This document shows positions 53,976-63,767 of a DNA stretch of 64,000 nucleotides, piece by piece. The first letter of the stretch is position 1; every line of letters starts with the position of its first letter. The DNA is from Burkholderia anthina (lineage in GTDB: Bacteria > Pseudomonadota > Gammaproteobacteria > Burkholderiales > Burkholderiaceae): NCBI RefSeq assembly GCF_902498995.1, contig NZ_CABVLY010000006.1, positions 215,809-279,808 of the forward strand, read 5' to 3'. The notes under the pieces were generated by a model. That model did no database searches and was not told where the DNA came from. It worked only from the letters and a program-made list of their open reading frames with translations. The translations under genes were made by a program, and so were the position numbers.

Positions 53976-55883
53976 TTACTTGAACGAGCGCAGGTCTTCC
54001 TGCAGACGCTCAACGAAGGCTTCGATCGGCATAACGCCAAGATCGACGCCGCCACGGGCACGCACGGCTACCGTTTGCGCATCACGCTCCTTATCGCCCA
54101 CGACGAGGAGATAAGGCACCTTTTCCAGCGTGTGCTCGCGTATTTTATAGCTAATCTTCTCGTTGCGCAAATCGGCCGCCACTCTAACCCCTTGTTTTTG
54201 CAACGTTTGGGCCAGAGATTGTGCATATTCCGCCTGACTTTCGGCGATATTGAGCACAACTGCCTGGAACGGCGCGAGCCAGACCGGCATCGCACCGGCA
54301 TGGTGCTCGATCAGAATGCCGAGGAATCGCTCCATCGAACCGACGATCGCACGGTGCAGCATCACGGGCCGGCGGCGGCTGTTGTCTTCCGCGACGTACT
54401 CGGCGCCAAGGCGCTCCGGCAGCACCATGTCGAGCTGCAGCGTGCCGCACTGCCACGAGCGGCCGAGCGCATCCTTGATGTGGTATTCGATCTTCGGGCC
54501 GTAGAACGCACCCTCGCCCGACAGCTCTTCCCACGACAGGCCGCACGCCGTCAACGCGTCGCGCAGGCCCTGCTCGGCGCGATCCCACGTTTCATCGGTG
54601 CCCGCACGCTGTTCAGGGCGCAGCGACAGCTTGATGTCGATGTGCTCGAACCCGAAATCCTTGTACACGCTCATCGCCAGCGTATTGAACGCGATCGACT
54701 CGGCAATGAACTGCTCTTCCGTACAGAAGATGTGCGCATCGTCCTGCACGAAGCCGCGCACGCGCATCAGGCCGTGCAGCGCGCCCGATGCCTCGTTGCG
54801 ATGGCACGAACCGAATTCCGCGTAGCGCAGCGGCAGGTCGCGGTACGAACGCAGGCCGTGCTTGAACACCTGGACGTGACCCGGGCAGTTCATCGGCTTG
54901 ATCGCGTAGTCGCGCTTCTCCGACTCCGTCGTGAACATGTTCTCGCGGTAGTTCTGCCAGTGGCCCGACGCTTCCCACAGCGAGCGGTCCATGATCATCG
55001 GCGTCTTGATCTCGAGATAGCCGGCATCGTTCACGCGGCGGCGCATGTACTGCTCGACCTGCTGCCACAGCGCCCAGCCCTTCGGATGCCAGAACACCAT
55101 GCCCGGCGACTCTTCCTGCATGTGGAACAGGTCGAGCTGCTTGCCGAGCTTGCGGTGGTCGCGCTTCTCCGCTTCCTCGAGCATGTGCAGGTATTGATCC
55201 TGGTCTTCCTTCCTGGTCCAGGCCGTCCCGTAGATGCGCTGCAACTGCTCGTTCTTCGAGTCGCCGCGCCAGTACGCGCCCGCGACCTTCATCAGCTTGA
55301 AGACCTTCAGCTTGCCGGTCGACGGCACGTGCGGGCCGCGGCACAGGTCGGTGAAGCCACCGTGCGAGTACAGCTTGATTTCGTCGCTTTGCGGAATCGA
55401 CTCGATGATCTCGGCCTTGTACTTCTCGCCGATGCTGCGGAAATAGCCGGCCGCCTCGTCACGCGACACGACACGGCGCGTGACCGGCTCGTCCTTCTTC
55501 ACGAGCTCCTGCATGCGCTTTTCGATCTTTTCCAGATCTTCGGGCGTAAACGGGCGATTGTACGAGAAGTCGTAGTAGAAGCCGTTGTCGATCACCGGGC
55601 CGATCGTCACCTGCGCGTCCGGATACAGCTCCTTCACGGCATACGCGAGCAAGTGCGCGGTCGAGTGACGGATGATGTCGAGACCGTCGGCATCCTTGTC
55701 CGTGACGATCGCGAGCGATGCGTCGCGATCGATGACCGTGGACGTGTCGACGAGCTCGCCGTCGAGCTTGCCGCCAAGCGCAGCTTTCGCAAGGCCGGGA
55801 CCGATCGAGGCAGCAACCTCGGCAACTGTCACCGGATGCTCGTATTGTCGAACTGAGCCGTCAGGCAAGCGTATCGAAACCAT
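53976..55883 (-). CDS. thrS: Threonyl-tRNA synthetase
   Basis: The 635-residue enzyme starts [20 protein letters not shown] (TGS domain, 1-60), with the editing domain (about 65-225, [16 protein letters not shown] and [16 protein letters not shown]), the class II core (about 240-530; zinc cysteine in [10 protein letters not shown], histidines in [18 protein letters not shown] (motif 2) region and [12 protein letters not shown]) and the anticodon-binding domain (about 535-635). The ATG at 55883 is canonical. First gene of the thrS-infC-rpmI-rplT cluster. No structured operator was identified. Confidence 0.97.
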   Translation of the reverse strand: MVSIRLPDGSVRQYEHPVTVAEVAASIGPGLAKAALGGKLDGELVDTSTVIDRDASLAIVTDKDADGLDIIRHSTAHLLAYAVKELYPDAQVTIGPVIDNGFYYDFSYNRPFTPEDLEKIEKRMQELVKKDEPVTRRVVSRDEAAGYFRSIGEKYKAEIIESIPQSDEIKLYSHGGFTDLCRGPHVPSTGKLKVFKLMKVAGAYWRGDSKNEQLQRIYGTAWTRKEDQDQYLHMLEEAEKRDHRKLGKQLDLFHMQEESPGMVFWHPKGWALWQQVEQYMRRRVNDAGYLEIKTPMIMDRSLWEASGHWQNYRENMFTTESEKRDYAIKPMNCPGHVQVFKHGLRSYRDLPLRYAEFGSCHRNEASGALHGLMRVRGFVQDDAHIFCTEEQFIAESIAFNTLAMSVYKDFGFEHIDIKLSLRPEQRAGTDETWDRAEQGLRDALTACGLSWEELSGEGAFYGPKIEYHIKDALGRSWQCGTLQLDMVLPERLGAEYVAEDNSRRRPVMLHRAIVGSMERFLGILIEHHAGAMPVWLAPFQAVVLNIAESQAEYAQSLAQTLQKQGVRVAADLRNEKISYKIREHTLEKVPYLLVVGDKERDAQTVAVRARGGVDLGVMPIEAFVERLQEDLRSFK

Positions 55884-55958
55884 AGCAATCTCCGTGATAC
55901 CAACAGTGGGCGGCAAACCAGGCACGCGATATAAAAGTCACGCGCGAAATTTCGCGAC

Positions 55959-55996
55959 AAAAAAAATGCGGCCCCGCTTTCGAGGGGCCGCATTCG
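55959..55996 (-). terminator. Terminator downstream of tRNA-Val
   Basis: AATGCGGCCCC-GCTTTCGA-GGGGCCGCATT, an 11-bp stem; leftwards followed by TTTTTTTG. It lies 157 bp beyond the tRNA and insulates thrS. Confidence 0.9.
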
Positions 55997-56152
55997 ATAC
56001 TTCACTCAGGCTGAAAGGGCGAAAACGTTCCTCGACTAGCGTCGTTCCGAAAAGGTTTCGGTCAACGTTCGCGGTGTCATAACCGTATTCGCCTTGTTCG
56101 CGTTGAGTTATTACTGCATCGAACACCCGGAAGCCGGGCATTCTCAATTCGT

Positions 56153-56229
56153 TGGTAGGCTCGATTGGACTCGAACCAACGACCCCCACCATGTCAAGGT
56201 GGTGCTCTAACCAGCTGAGCTACGAGCCT
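56153..56229 (-). tRNA. tRNA-Val (GAC anticodon)
   Basis: Read leftwards from 56229, the 77-nt gene starts AGGCTCG and ends CGAGCCT-A-CCA. The D-arm AGCTCAGCTGGTTAGAGC is standard, the anticodon arm CCACC-TTGACAT-GGTGG gives GAC (reads GUC/GUU), and the T-arm contains GGTTCGAGTCC. CCA is encoded. Confidence 0.97.
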
Positions 56230-56325
56230 AGTGAAGCTAAGATTATATGGAGCGCTCGCTAACTTGGCAAGTATTTTTATGCGGTCGCAGCAAAATAACG
56301 GGGCTCCAACCCCATCAAACGGCCG

Positions 56326-58560
56326 TCACGCCTTCCGCCCCGCCCGCACGACGCCCGGCACTTCGCCGAGCAGCGTACAGGCGCGCTGCACCTGCGCCGA
56401 GTTCGACACCTCGACCGTGAACTGCATGAATGCCGCATTGCGGCGGCTCTGCGTCTTCACGCCGACCACGTTTATCTTCTCCCGCGCGAACACTTCGGAA
56501 ATATCGCGCAGCAATCCCTGGCGATCGCTCGCCTCGATCATCAGGTCGACCGGATAGACGGACGCGCCGCGCCCGCCGAGCACGTCGGCCGACCAGGTCG
56601 TCTGCAGCACGCGCTCCGGCGCGCGCTCGGCCATTCGCTGGAAAGTCGGGCAGTCGCTGCGGTGGATCGACATCCCCTTGCCGCGCGTCACGAAACCGCT
56701 GATCGGATCGGGCGGCGCCGGACGGCAGCAGCGCGCGAGCTGCGTCAGCAGCGCATCGACGCCGACCACCAGCACGCCGGTCGACGCGCCGTGCGCAACA
56801 CTCGCCCCGCTGCTGCGCTTCTCGAAATCGGCGGGCGCCTCGGGCGCATGCTCCGGCGGCGGCGCATCGGACAGCGCCTGCTCGACGTTGCGCAGGCTGA
56901 ACTCTTCCTTGCCGACCACCGAGAACAACTCGTCGGGCGACTTGAAGCCGAGCTTCGCGGCGAGATTGTCGAGGTTGACCGACGTCTTGCCCTCGCGCTG
57001 CAGCGTCTTTTCGACGAGCGCGCGGCCGTGCGCGATGTTCTCTTCCTGCTCGATCGAATTGAACCATGCACGCACCTTCTGGCGCGCGCGCGGGCTCTTC
57101 AGGTAGCCGAGCTGCAGGTTCAGCCAGTCGCGCGACGGGCCGCCCTCCTTCACCGCGACGATCTCGACCGTCTGGCCGTTCGCGAGCGACGTGTTCAGCG
57201 GCACCATCACGCCGTCGACGCGCGCGCCGCGGCAGCGATGACCCAGCTCGCTGTGCAGGTGATACGCGAAATCGACCGGCGTCGCGCCCTGCGGCAGCGC
57301 GATCACGCGCGCCTGCGGCGTAAGCACGTAGATGTGGTCGTCGTCGAGGGACGTCTCGCGCAGCTGTGCCCACGCCTGGTCGCCCGACACCTCGGTGCCG
57401 TCCTCGACGTCGTCCTTCCATGCGAGCAACTGACGCAGCCACGCGATCTTCTCGTCGTACTTGTCGCTCGCGGAGAACTGGCCGCCGTAGCCGCGCGTGC
57501 CGGCTTCCTTGTAGCGCCAGTGCGCGGCGACGCCGTACTCGGCGAAGCGATGCATGTCCTGCGTGCGGATCTGCACCTCGAACGCGCGGCCGTCGTCGCC
57601 GATCACGACCGTATGCAGCGACTTGTAGCCGTTCGGCTTCGGCCGCGAGATATAGTCGTCGAATTCCTTCGGCACCGGCTGCCACAGGTGATGCACGATG
57701 CCGAGCACCGCGTAGCAATCCTTGATGTCCGGCACGATCACGCGGAATGCACGCACGTCGTACAGCTCGGAGAAATCGAGCTCCTTGCCGCGCATCTTGC
57801 GCCAGATGCTGTAGATATGCTTCGGCCGCCCGCTCACGTCGGCGGGAATATGCGCTTCCGCCAGTTCGTGCTGCAGCCGCTCGATCGCCTGCGCGACGTA
57901 CGCTTCGCGCTCGATGCGCTTCTCGTCCAGCAGCTTCGCGATGCGCTTGTAGGTGACCGGATCCTCGAAGCGGAACGCGAGATCCTCGAGTTCCCATTTC
58001 AATTGCCAGATGCCGAGCCGATTCGCGAGCGGCGCATAGATCTCGAGCGTCTCGCGCGCGACGTCGGGCGGCGGATCGATCTTCGCCGCCGCGTAGTAGC
58101 GCAGCGACTGCAAGCGCGACGCGAGCCGGATCAGCACCACGCGGATGTCCTGCGCGAACGCGAGTAGCATCTTGCGCAGCGCTTCGATCTGCGTGCGCCG
58201 CTCTTCCGCCGCGTCGCGCCCGGTGTCGGGCATCGCGTTCTGCGCGGCGCGCAGGCTGACGGTGCCGAGCCGCAGCAGCTTGCGCACATCGGCCACGAGC
58301 CGCGCGACCTCTTCGCCGAAGCGCTCGGTCAGTTCTCGCTCGGGGTCGCTCAGATGCGGCGTCAGCACGAACAACGCCGCCGCCTGCATCGCGTGCGGAT
58401 CGACGTTCAGCGTGCGCATGATCGACGCCGTGCCGGCCGAGTGATCGGCGAGCAGTTCACCCGACGACAGGCGCGCGTCGCCGGCCCGCTCGCGCACGAA
58501 CGCGAGCACGTCGTCGAACGGTGGCGTCGCGACGGAAGCAGCGGAAGCGGGCTCGGTCAT
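56326..58560 (-). CDS. relA: (p)ppGpp synthetase RelA (GTP pyrophosphokinase)
   Basis: The 744-residue RSH protein has a degenerate hydrolase domain: the HD pair expected after AAALF is replaced by VLTPHLSD. The synthetase domain (about 230-370) has RVIVPDIKDCYAVLG, the EFDD (ExDD) motif of synthetase-only RelA, and NGYKSLHTVVIG. TGS (about 415-475) and C-terminal ACT domains follow. It makes the alarmone on stalled ribosomes. Another RSH (SpoT) with hydrolase activity must exist elsewhere. It ends 97 bp before tRNA-Val on the same strand. Confidence 0.96.
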   Translation of the reverse strand: MTEPASAASVATPPFDDVLAFVRERAGDARLSSGELLADHSAGTASIMRTLNVDPHAMQAAALFVLTPHLSDPERELTERFGEEVARLVADVRKLLRLGTVSLRAAQNAMPDTGRDAAEERRTQIEALRKMLLAFAQDIRVVLIRLASRLQSLRYYAAAKIDPPPDVARETLEIYAPLANRLGIWQLKWELEDLAFRFEDPVTYKRIAKLLDEKRIEREAYVAQAIERLQHELAEAHIPADVSGRPKHIYSIWRKMRGKELDFSELYDVRAFRVIVPDIKDCYAVLGIVHHLWQPVPKEFDDYISRPKPNGYKSLHTVVIGDDGRAFEVQIRTQDMHRFAEYGVAAHWRYKEAGTRGYGGQFSASDKYDEKIAWLRQLLAWKDDVEDGTEVSGDQAWAQLRETSLDDDHIYVLTPQARVIALPQGATPVDFAYHLHSELGHRCRGARVDGVMVPLNTSLANGQTVEIVAVKEGGPSRDWLNLQLGYLKSPRARQKVRAWFNSIEQEENIAHGRALVEKTLQREGKTSVNLDNLAAKLGFKSPDELFSVVGKEEFSLRNVEQALSDAPPPEHAPEAPADFEKRSSGASVAHGASTGVLVVGVDALLTQLARCCRPAPPDPISGFVTRGKGMSIHRSDCPTFQRMAERAPERVLQTTWSADVLGGRGASVYPVDLMIEASDRQGLLRDISEVFAREKINVVGVKTQSRRNAAFMQFTVEVSNSAQVQRACTLLGEVPGVVRAGRKA

Positions 58561-58600
58561 CGTACGGCCTGGTGCAATGCGGTCATCGTCGGTGCTTCGC

Positions 58601-58954
58601 TCAGCTCCGTTGCGCGGCGACGACGACGATCTCGACGAGCAGCGCGGGATCCGCGAGCTTCGCCTCGACGGTGGCGCGCGGCGGCGTGTTGCCCTGCGCG
58701 ACCCACGCGTCCCACTCCGCGTTCATGCCTTCGAAGTTCGCGAGATCGGAAATGTAGATCTGTACCGACAGCAGATGTGCCTTGTCACTGTTCGCTTCCG
58801 CGAGCAGGCGATCGATGTGGCCGAGCACTTCGCGCGTCTGGCCGCGGATGTCCTGGATGGTGTCTTCGGCGATCTGGCCGGCCAGATACACGGTACCGTT
58901 GTGGATCGCGGTTTCGGAGAGACGGGCCCCGACGTGGTGACGAATGACTGCCAT
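58601..58954 (-). CDS. RidA/YjgF/YER057c family protein
   Basis: The 117-residue protein begins MAVIRHHVGARLSETAIHNG and has the RidA features YLAGQIAED, QTREVLGHIDRLLAEAN, VQIYISDLANFEGMNAEW and PPRATVEAKLADPALLVEI. The PPRATV arginine that binds the substrate carboxylate is present. RidA proteins are trimers that hydrolyse reactive enamines/imines. It lies 40 bp upstream of relA and is probably co-transcribed. Confidence 0.93.
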   Translation of the reverse strand: MAVIRHHVGARLSETAIHNGTVYLAGQIAEDTIQDIRGQTREVLGHIDRLLAEANSDKAHLLSVQIYISDLANFEGMNAEWDAWVAQGNTPPRATVEAKLADPALLVEIVVVAAQRS

Positions 58955-59032
58955 GGAATGTTCCGGTCTGAATGAGTGAAGAGTCGGCGACAACGCAGCC
59001 CGCGTGCCGCCGAACCGCATATTATGACGCGA

Positions 59033-59938
59033 TTATGCGTCGCCTTCGACGAAAAACCGGCGGGCAAGCGCAATCTGGTCGGCGCCGATGAACGCCGGCG
59101 CATGGCCGGCACCCGCAATCTCGACCTGCTTCACATGCCGGCCGCGACGCACCATCTCGGCCGCCGTCTCGCGCGACAGCAGGTCGGAGCTTTCGCCGCG
59201 CACGACCAGCAGCGATGCGCCCGTCGTCTCGATCGCACGCCACAGCGCGGCTTCGCCGAGCGCGGCCAGCTCCGGTGTCGTCGCCTTGAACGGTTCGGCG
59301 ATGCGCGGATCGTAGCGCATCGTCCAGCGGCCGTCGGGCAGCTCGCGCAGCAACGGCCCGTTGATCTCGCGCCACTCGTCGCCGCTCAGCGCGCCGAACG
59401 GCAGCGACAGCGACGTCAGGTAGTCGACGCCTTCCTGCTCGGTCGCAAAGCTCGGCTGCACGCCGAGATATTCGCCGATGCGCGTGAGCGAATCGGGCTC
59501 GATGCGCGGACCGACGTCGTTGACGATCATCCGGCGCAGCGGCGAGCCGGGCAACCCCGCGAGCGCCATGCCGATCAGCCCGCCCATCGACGTGCCGAAC
59601 CAGTCGACCGATTCGACATCGAGCCGCGCGATCAGCGTCACCATGTCGGCCGCATATTGCGGAATCGCGTAATGCCGTGGATCGGCAAGCCAGTCGGACC
59701 GGCCGCGCCCGACGACGTCGGGACAGACGACGCGATACGTGTCGGACAATGCCGCGGCAAGCCGGTCGAAATCGCGCCCCGAGCGGGTCAGGCCGTGCAC
59801 GCACAGCAGCACGCGGGGATTGGCGGGGTCGCCCCATTCCGTATAGGCGACATGATGAAGGCCGGCGGCGCTTGCACATTGCACGCGTCGCAGACGGGGA
59901 ACCGGAGGATTCGCTGAGGTTGTTGGCATCGTTGGCAT
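59033..59938 (-). CDS. Alpha/beta-fold hydrolase
   Basis: The 301-residue protein has the alpha/beta-hydrolase signature: oxyanion HGLTRSGRDF, the nucleophile elbow GTSMGGLIGMALA (serine about residue 122), and a C-terminal histidine in AGAGHAPAF; the acid lies near VRGESSDLL. ATGs at 59938 and 59929 are both plausible. No secretion signal, so it is cytoplasmic; the substrate is unknown. It is 78 bp upstream of ridA. Confidence 0.9.
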   Translation of the reverse strand: MPTMPTTSANPPVPRLRRVQCASAAGLHHVAYTEWGDPANPRVLLCVHGLTRSGRDFDRLAAALSDTYRVVCPDVVGRGRSDWLADPRHYAIPQYAADMVTLIARLDVESVDWFGTSMGGLIGMALAGLPGSPLRRMIVNDVGPRIEPDSLTRIGEYLGVQPSFATEQEGVDYLTSLSLPFGALSGDEWREINGPLLRELPDGRWTMRYDPRIAEPFKATTPELAALGEAALWRAIETTGASLLVVRGESSDLLSRETAAEMVRRGRHVKQVEIAGAGHAPAFIGADQIALARRFFVEGDA

Positions 59939-60064
59939 CCTGTCGAACGTGGGCGGCGCGGCGGGCAACGCACGCGTTGCCCGATGCAAACGATTGTAAA
60001 CCGCTTCGCCCGCGCGGGTCGGCACGCGCTGGAAGCATCGGCATGCGCGCGCCTCCAATGACAA

Positions 60065-60099
60065 ACGCCCCGCATGCCGTTGTCCGGCATGCGGGGCGT
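60065..60099 (-). terminator. Hairpin after scoB
   Basis: ACGCCCCGCATGCCG-TTGTC-CGGCATGCGGGGCGT is a perfect 15-bp stem; leftwards only TTTG follows. Probably a terminator for scoAB. Confidence 0.7.
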
Positions 60100-60125
60100 C
60101 GCGACCGCGCTCGCGCGCGGCGAAC

Positions 60126-60767
60126 TTATGCGACCGCGCTCACGTCGAGCGGCGCGCCCGTCTTCGTCTGGATCTCTTCGGCGCTCACGCCGTCGGCGAG
60201 CTCCAGCACCTTCAGGCCGGCCGGCGTCACTTCGATCACGCCGAGATCGGTGATGATCAAGTCGACCACACCGACGCCCGTCAGCGGCAGGTTGCAGGCT
60301 TCGAGGATCTTGTGCTGGTCGCCCTTCGCGACGTGCTCCATCAGCACGACCACGCGCCCCACGCCCGCGACGAGGTCCATCGCGCCGCCCATCCCCTTGA
60401 TCATCTTGCCGGGGATCATCCAGTTCGCGAGGTCACCGCTCTTGCTGACCTGCATCGCGCCGAGGATCGCGAGGTTGATGTGGCCGCCGCGGATCATCGC
60501 GAACGAATCGGCCGACGAGAAGATCGACGAACCCGGCAGCGTCGTGACGGTCTGCTTGCCGGCGTTGATCAGGTCGGCGTCGACTTCGTCGTCGGTCGGC
60601 GACGGGCCGATGCCGAGCAGGCCGTTTTCCGACTGCAGCCACACCTCGACGCCTTCCGGCACGTGGTTCGCGACGAGCGTCGGCAGGCCGATGCCGAGGT
60701 TCACGTAGAAGCCGTCCTGCAGTTCCTTCGCCGCGCGCGCGGCCATCTGGTCACGATTCCAGGCCAT
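60126..60767 (-). CDS. scoB: 3-oxoacid CoA-transferase subunit B
   Basis: The 213-residue subunit has [19 protein letters not shown], the catalytic glutamate in [12 protein letters not shown] (residue about 47) and [21 protein letters not shown]. With subunit A it transfers CoA from succinyl-CoA to acetoacetate, feeding ketone bodies into acetyl-CoA. Its start lies one base after the scoA stop, implying coupling. Confidence 0.95.
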   Translation of the reverse strand: MAWNRDQMAARAAKELQDGFYVNLGIGLPTLVANHVPEGVEVWLQSENGLLGIGPSPTDDEVDADLINAGKQTVTTLPGSSIFSSADSFAMIRGGHINLAILGAMQVSKSGDLANWMIPGKMIKGMGGAMDLVAGVGRVVVLMEHVAKGDQHKILEACNLPLTGVGVVDLIITDLGVIEVTPAGLKVLELADGVSAEEIQTKTGAPLDVSAVA

Positions 60768-60768
60768 G

Positions 60769-61473
60769 TCAGTCTCCTTTCGCGCGTACGACGCGTTGTT
60801 CGATGCGTTTTTCAGGCGTCGCGTTCAGCACGATGCGCTGCACGAAGATCCCGGGCGTATGAACCTGGTCCGGATCGAGTGCGCCGTTCTCGACGATCTC
60901 CTCGACTTCGACCACGGTGATCTTGCCCGCCATCGCGCACATCGGGTTGAAGTTGCGCGCGGTGCGGCGATAGATCAGGTTGCCGGACTTGTCGGCCTTC
61001 CACGCCTTCACGAGCGCGACGTCGGCCGTCAGCGACGGCTCGAGCACGTAGTGGCGATCGCCGAACTGGCGCGTTTCCTTGCCTTCCGCGATCACGGTGC
61101 CGTAGCCCGTGTTCGTGAAGAACGCCGGGATGCCCGCGCCGCCGGCGCGCAGCTTCTCGGCGAGCGTGCCCTGCGGCGTGAATTCGAGCTCGAGTTCGCC
61201 GGCCAGGTACTGGCGCTCGAACTCCTTGTTCTCGCCGACGTACGACGAGATCATCTTCTTGATCTGGCGCGTTTCCAGCAGCAGGCCGAGACCGAAGCCG
61301 TCGACGCCCGCATTGTTGCTGATGCAGGTGATGCCCTTGACCGCGGAATCGCGCAGCGCGGCGATCAGCGCCTCGGGAATCCCGCACAGGCCGAAGCCGC
61401 CCACCGCGAAGGTCTGTCCGTCGCGGACGATCCCTTCCAGCGCGGCAGCCGCGCTGGGATAGACTTTGTTCAT
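60769..61473 (-). CDS. scoA: 3-oxoacid CoA-transferase subunit A
   Basis: The 234-residue subunit starts [20 protein letters not shown], with [32 protein letters not shown] and [19 protein letters not shown]. The ATG at 61473 gives the standard N-terminus. It is divergent from the PAS-LuxR gene (224 bp between starts), which may regulate it. Confidence 0.95.
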   Translation of the reverse strand: MNKVYPSAAAALEGIVRDGQTFAVGGFGLCGIPEALIAALRDSAVKGITCISNNAGVDGFGLGLLLETRQIKKMISSYVGENKEFERQYLAGELELEFTPQGTLAEKLRAGGAGIPAFFTNTGYGTVIAEGKETRQFGDRHYVLEPSLTADVALVKAWKADKSGNLIYRRTARNFNPMCAMAGKITVVEVEEIVENGALDPDQVHTPGIFVQRIVLNATPEKRIEQRVVRAKGD

Positions 61474-61697
61474 CTGTATGTCCCTTCCTCTATGGAAACC
61501 AGTCAAACCGGTTCACGCGCCTACACGGCCCGCAAGCCTGCCGCATCATTCTATGCATGCGCGGCAATGCGTGCGTCGAAACGCGCTGTTTTTATATCGC
61601 AGCAAACCGCCGCGAGATGCCTGAAAGGGTACGATGCGGCGCGGATGCGGCACAATACGCAAAAATACATAAGCGTTTGCCTCCGCTTGCCTGCGCC

Positions 61698-62243
61698 ATG
61701 CCCGCTCTCGATTACCAGACTGCCTTCCACCTCGCGCCGCTCGGCCTCGTGCTGTCGCGCGACCGCGTGATCGAGGACTGCAACGACGCGCTGGCGTCGA
61801 TCTTCCGCTGCGCGCGGGCCGATCTGATCGGAAAATCCTATGAAGTGCTCTATCCGTCGCCGGACGAATTCCAGCGGATCGGCGAGCGCATCTCTCGCGT
61901 GATGGTCGCGAACGGCGTCTACTCCGATGACAGAATCATGAAACGGGCGGACGGCGAGCTGTTCTGGTGCCACGTGACGGGCCGCGCGCTCGACCGCACC
62001 GCGCCGCTCGCGGCCGGCGTGTGGACCTTCGAGGATCTGAGCGCGACGCGCCGGGTCGCCGTCGAACTGACGCCGCGCGAACGCGAGATCGCCGCGCAAC
62101 TCGCCACCGGCAAGACCAGCAAGCAGATCGGCCGCGTGCTCGACATCAGTTCGCGCACCGTCGACATCTACCGCGCGCGGCTGATGCGCAAATACGGAAC
62201 GAACAATACGCCGGAACTGCTGCAGCGCCTGCTCGGCCAATGA
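61698..62243 (+). CDS. PAS-LuxR transcriptional regulator
   Basis: The 181-residue protein has a PAS domain (about 1-110: LAPLGLVLSRDRVIEDCNDAL, FRCARADLIGKSYEVLYPS in part) and a C-terminal LuxR helix-turn-helix (about 120-180: LTPREREIAAQLATGKTSKQIGR in part, ISSRTVDIYRARLMRKYG). It lacks a phospho-receiver and an autoinducer domain, so a PAS ligand or redox signal is likely. Divergent from scoA. Confidence 0.9.
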   Translation: MPALDYQTAFHLAPLGLVLSRDRVIEDCNDALASIFRCARADLIGKSYEVLYPSPDEFQRIGERISRVMVANGVYSDDRIMKRADGELFWCHVTGRALDRTAPLAAGVWTFEDLSATRRVAVELTPREREIAAQLATGKTSKQIGRVLDISSRTVDIYRARLMRKYGTNNTPELLQRLLGQ

Positions 62244-62262
62244 AAGCGGGGCCGCAATGACA

Positions 62263-62288
62263 ATCGGCCGCTAGACGCGGCCGATTCG
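62263..62288. terminator. Hairpin between the PAS-LuxR and thioesterase genes
   Basis: AATCGGCCGC-TAGAC-GCGGCCGATT is a perfect 10-bp stem lying between convergent genes; no U-tract, so termination is uncertain. Confidence 0.5.
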
Positions 62289-62348
62289 GGGAACATCCTG
62301 ACATGGCGACACACCGGCGCGCCCGCGCCGGATTCATCGCTGCCGCGT

Positions 62349-62780
62349 TCAGTCGACCTTCGCCGCCAGCGCGCGCTCGATCGTGTCGCGCAGCAGTTGC
62401 GGCAGCGGCACCGACTTGCCGAGCGCGTAGTCGACCCACACGCAGCGTGCGTTGCCGCGCGCATAAACGTGGTGCGGATCGTCCGCGCGCGTGAGCTCGA
62501 AACCCGTGTCGAAGCTGCTGCGGCCGGGCTTCGCGGCCGACATCGTCGCGATCACGTCGCCCGGATAATGCAGTTGCTTCAGGAATTCCATCGACGCGGT
62601 GACGATGACAGGCCCCTGCCCCTCGCCGTTGCCGCCCGCGATGCCGAGCGCCTCGAACCACGAGATCCGGGCCTGCTCCATGTAGCGGAAATAGACCGTG
62701 TTGTTCACGTGGCCGAACGCATCCATGTCGCCCCAGCGGATCGGCATCGACATTTCAAAAACGGGGGAGTAATCGCTCAT
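62349..62780 (-). CDS. 4-hydroxybenzoyl-CoA thioesterase-like (hotdog) acyl-CoA thioesterase
   Basis: The 143-residue protein has the hotdog signature with MPIRWGDMDAFGHVNNTVYF (catalytic aspartate in WGDMDAFGHVNN), then RYMEQARISWFEALG. YbgC/FadM-type enzymes hydrolyse short or medium acyl-CoAs. It follows an SDR gene by 32 bp on the same strand, suggesting a joint role in fatty-acid or beta-oxidation metabolism. Confidence 0.9.
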   Translation of the reverse strand: MSDYSPVFEMSMPIRWGDMDAFGHVNNTVYFRYMEQARISWFEALGIAGGNGEGQGPVIVTASMEFLKQLHYPGDVIATMSAAKPGRSSFDTGFELTRADDPHHVYARGNARCVWVDYALGKSVPLPQLLRDTIERALAAKVD

Positions 62781-62812
62781 TGCTGCCTTCTTTGTTGCTG
62801 AATGTCATCCGC

Positions 62813-63589
62813 TCACGCGACGCCGAAGCCGTCGTCGGCGGAGATAATCGAGCCATTGATGAACTGCGACTCGTCGGCCGCGAGCAGCAACAACAGCCCG
62901 TCGAGATCCTGCGGCTTGCCGACGCGCCGGCGCGGCAGCATCGACTGCAGCTTCTGGCCCTGCTCGGTTTCCCACAGGTAGTGATTGATTTCGGTATCGA
63001 TATAGCCCGGGCAGATCGCGTTGACGTTGATCCCGTGGCGCCCCCATTCGAGTGCCATCGCACGCGTCATCTGCACCACCGCGGCCTTGCTCATCGCATA
63101 CAGCCCGATCTGCGGAAACGCGCGCAGGCCGGCCACCGACGCGATGTTGATGATCCGGTACGGCGGCTTGCCGGTGCCGTTCGAGCGCATGATCATCCGC
63201 TTCGCGACTTCCTGCGCGACGAAAAATGCGCCGCGCGTGTTCGTATCGAACACGAACTCGAAATCGGCCGGCGTCACGTCGACGAGCTTTTGCATCGTCG
63301 ACACGCCCGAATTGTTCACGAGGATGTCGATCGTGCCGGCTTCCGTCTCCGCATGCGCGACGGCCGCCTTGATGCTCTGCACGTCGGTGACGTCGAGCGA
63401 CACGACATGCGCGGCGCCGCCCGCCGCTTCGATCTCCGCACGCAGTTCCTTCAGGCGCTCGACACGGCGGCTCGCGAGCACGACCTTTGCGCCGGCCTGC
63501 GACAGCACCTGCGCGAAGCGTTGCCCGAGGCCGCTCGACGCGCCCGTGACCAGCGCAACCTTGCCTTCCAGATTGATCGATCGACCCAT
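62813..63589 (-). CDS. Short-chain dehydrogenase/reductase
   Basis: The 258-residue protein has the classical SDR elements: TGASSGLGQ (cofactor), NNSG around residue 94, the catalytic YAMSK (Tyr-Lys), and the serine in IASVAGLRAF. The ASRR sequence after beta-strand 2 points to NADPH preference. Substrate unknown. The ATG at 63589 is canonical. The upstream ETF-QO gene is divergent. Confidence 0.92.
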   Translation of the reverse strand: MGRSINLEGKVALVTGASSGLGQRFAQVLSQAGAKVVLASRRVERLKELRAEIEAAGGAAHVVSLDVTDVQSIKAAVAHAETEAGTIDILVNNSGVSTMQKLVDVTPADFEFVFDTNTRGAFFVAQEVAKRMIMRSNGTGKPPYRIINIASVAGLRAFPQIGLYAMSKAAVVQMTRAMALEWGRHGINVNAICPGYIDTEINHYLWETEQGQKLQSMLPRRRVGKPQDLDGLLLLLAADESQFINGSIISADDGFGVA

Positions 63590-63767
63590 TGCACATCCCC
63601 TTTCGATGTCGTTTCGCCACGGCGGGCGCCCTGTCCCGTGCAGCATAACCCTAGCACAAAAAATAGAACGATCGTGCTAATCTATTCGCATGCTGTTGCG
63701 GCAAGCGTTTCGTTTCGCAGACAATACGGTCCCGAATAAAAGCATTCTAACGGTTAGAGGAACGCCA

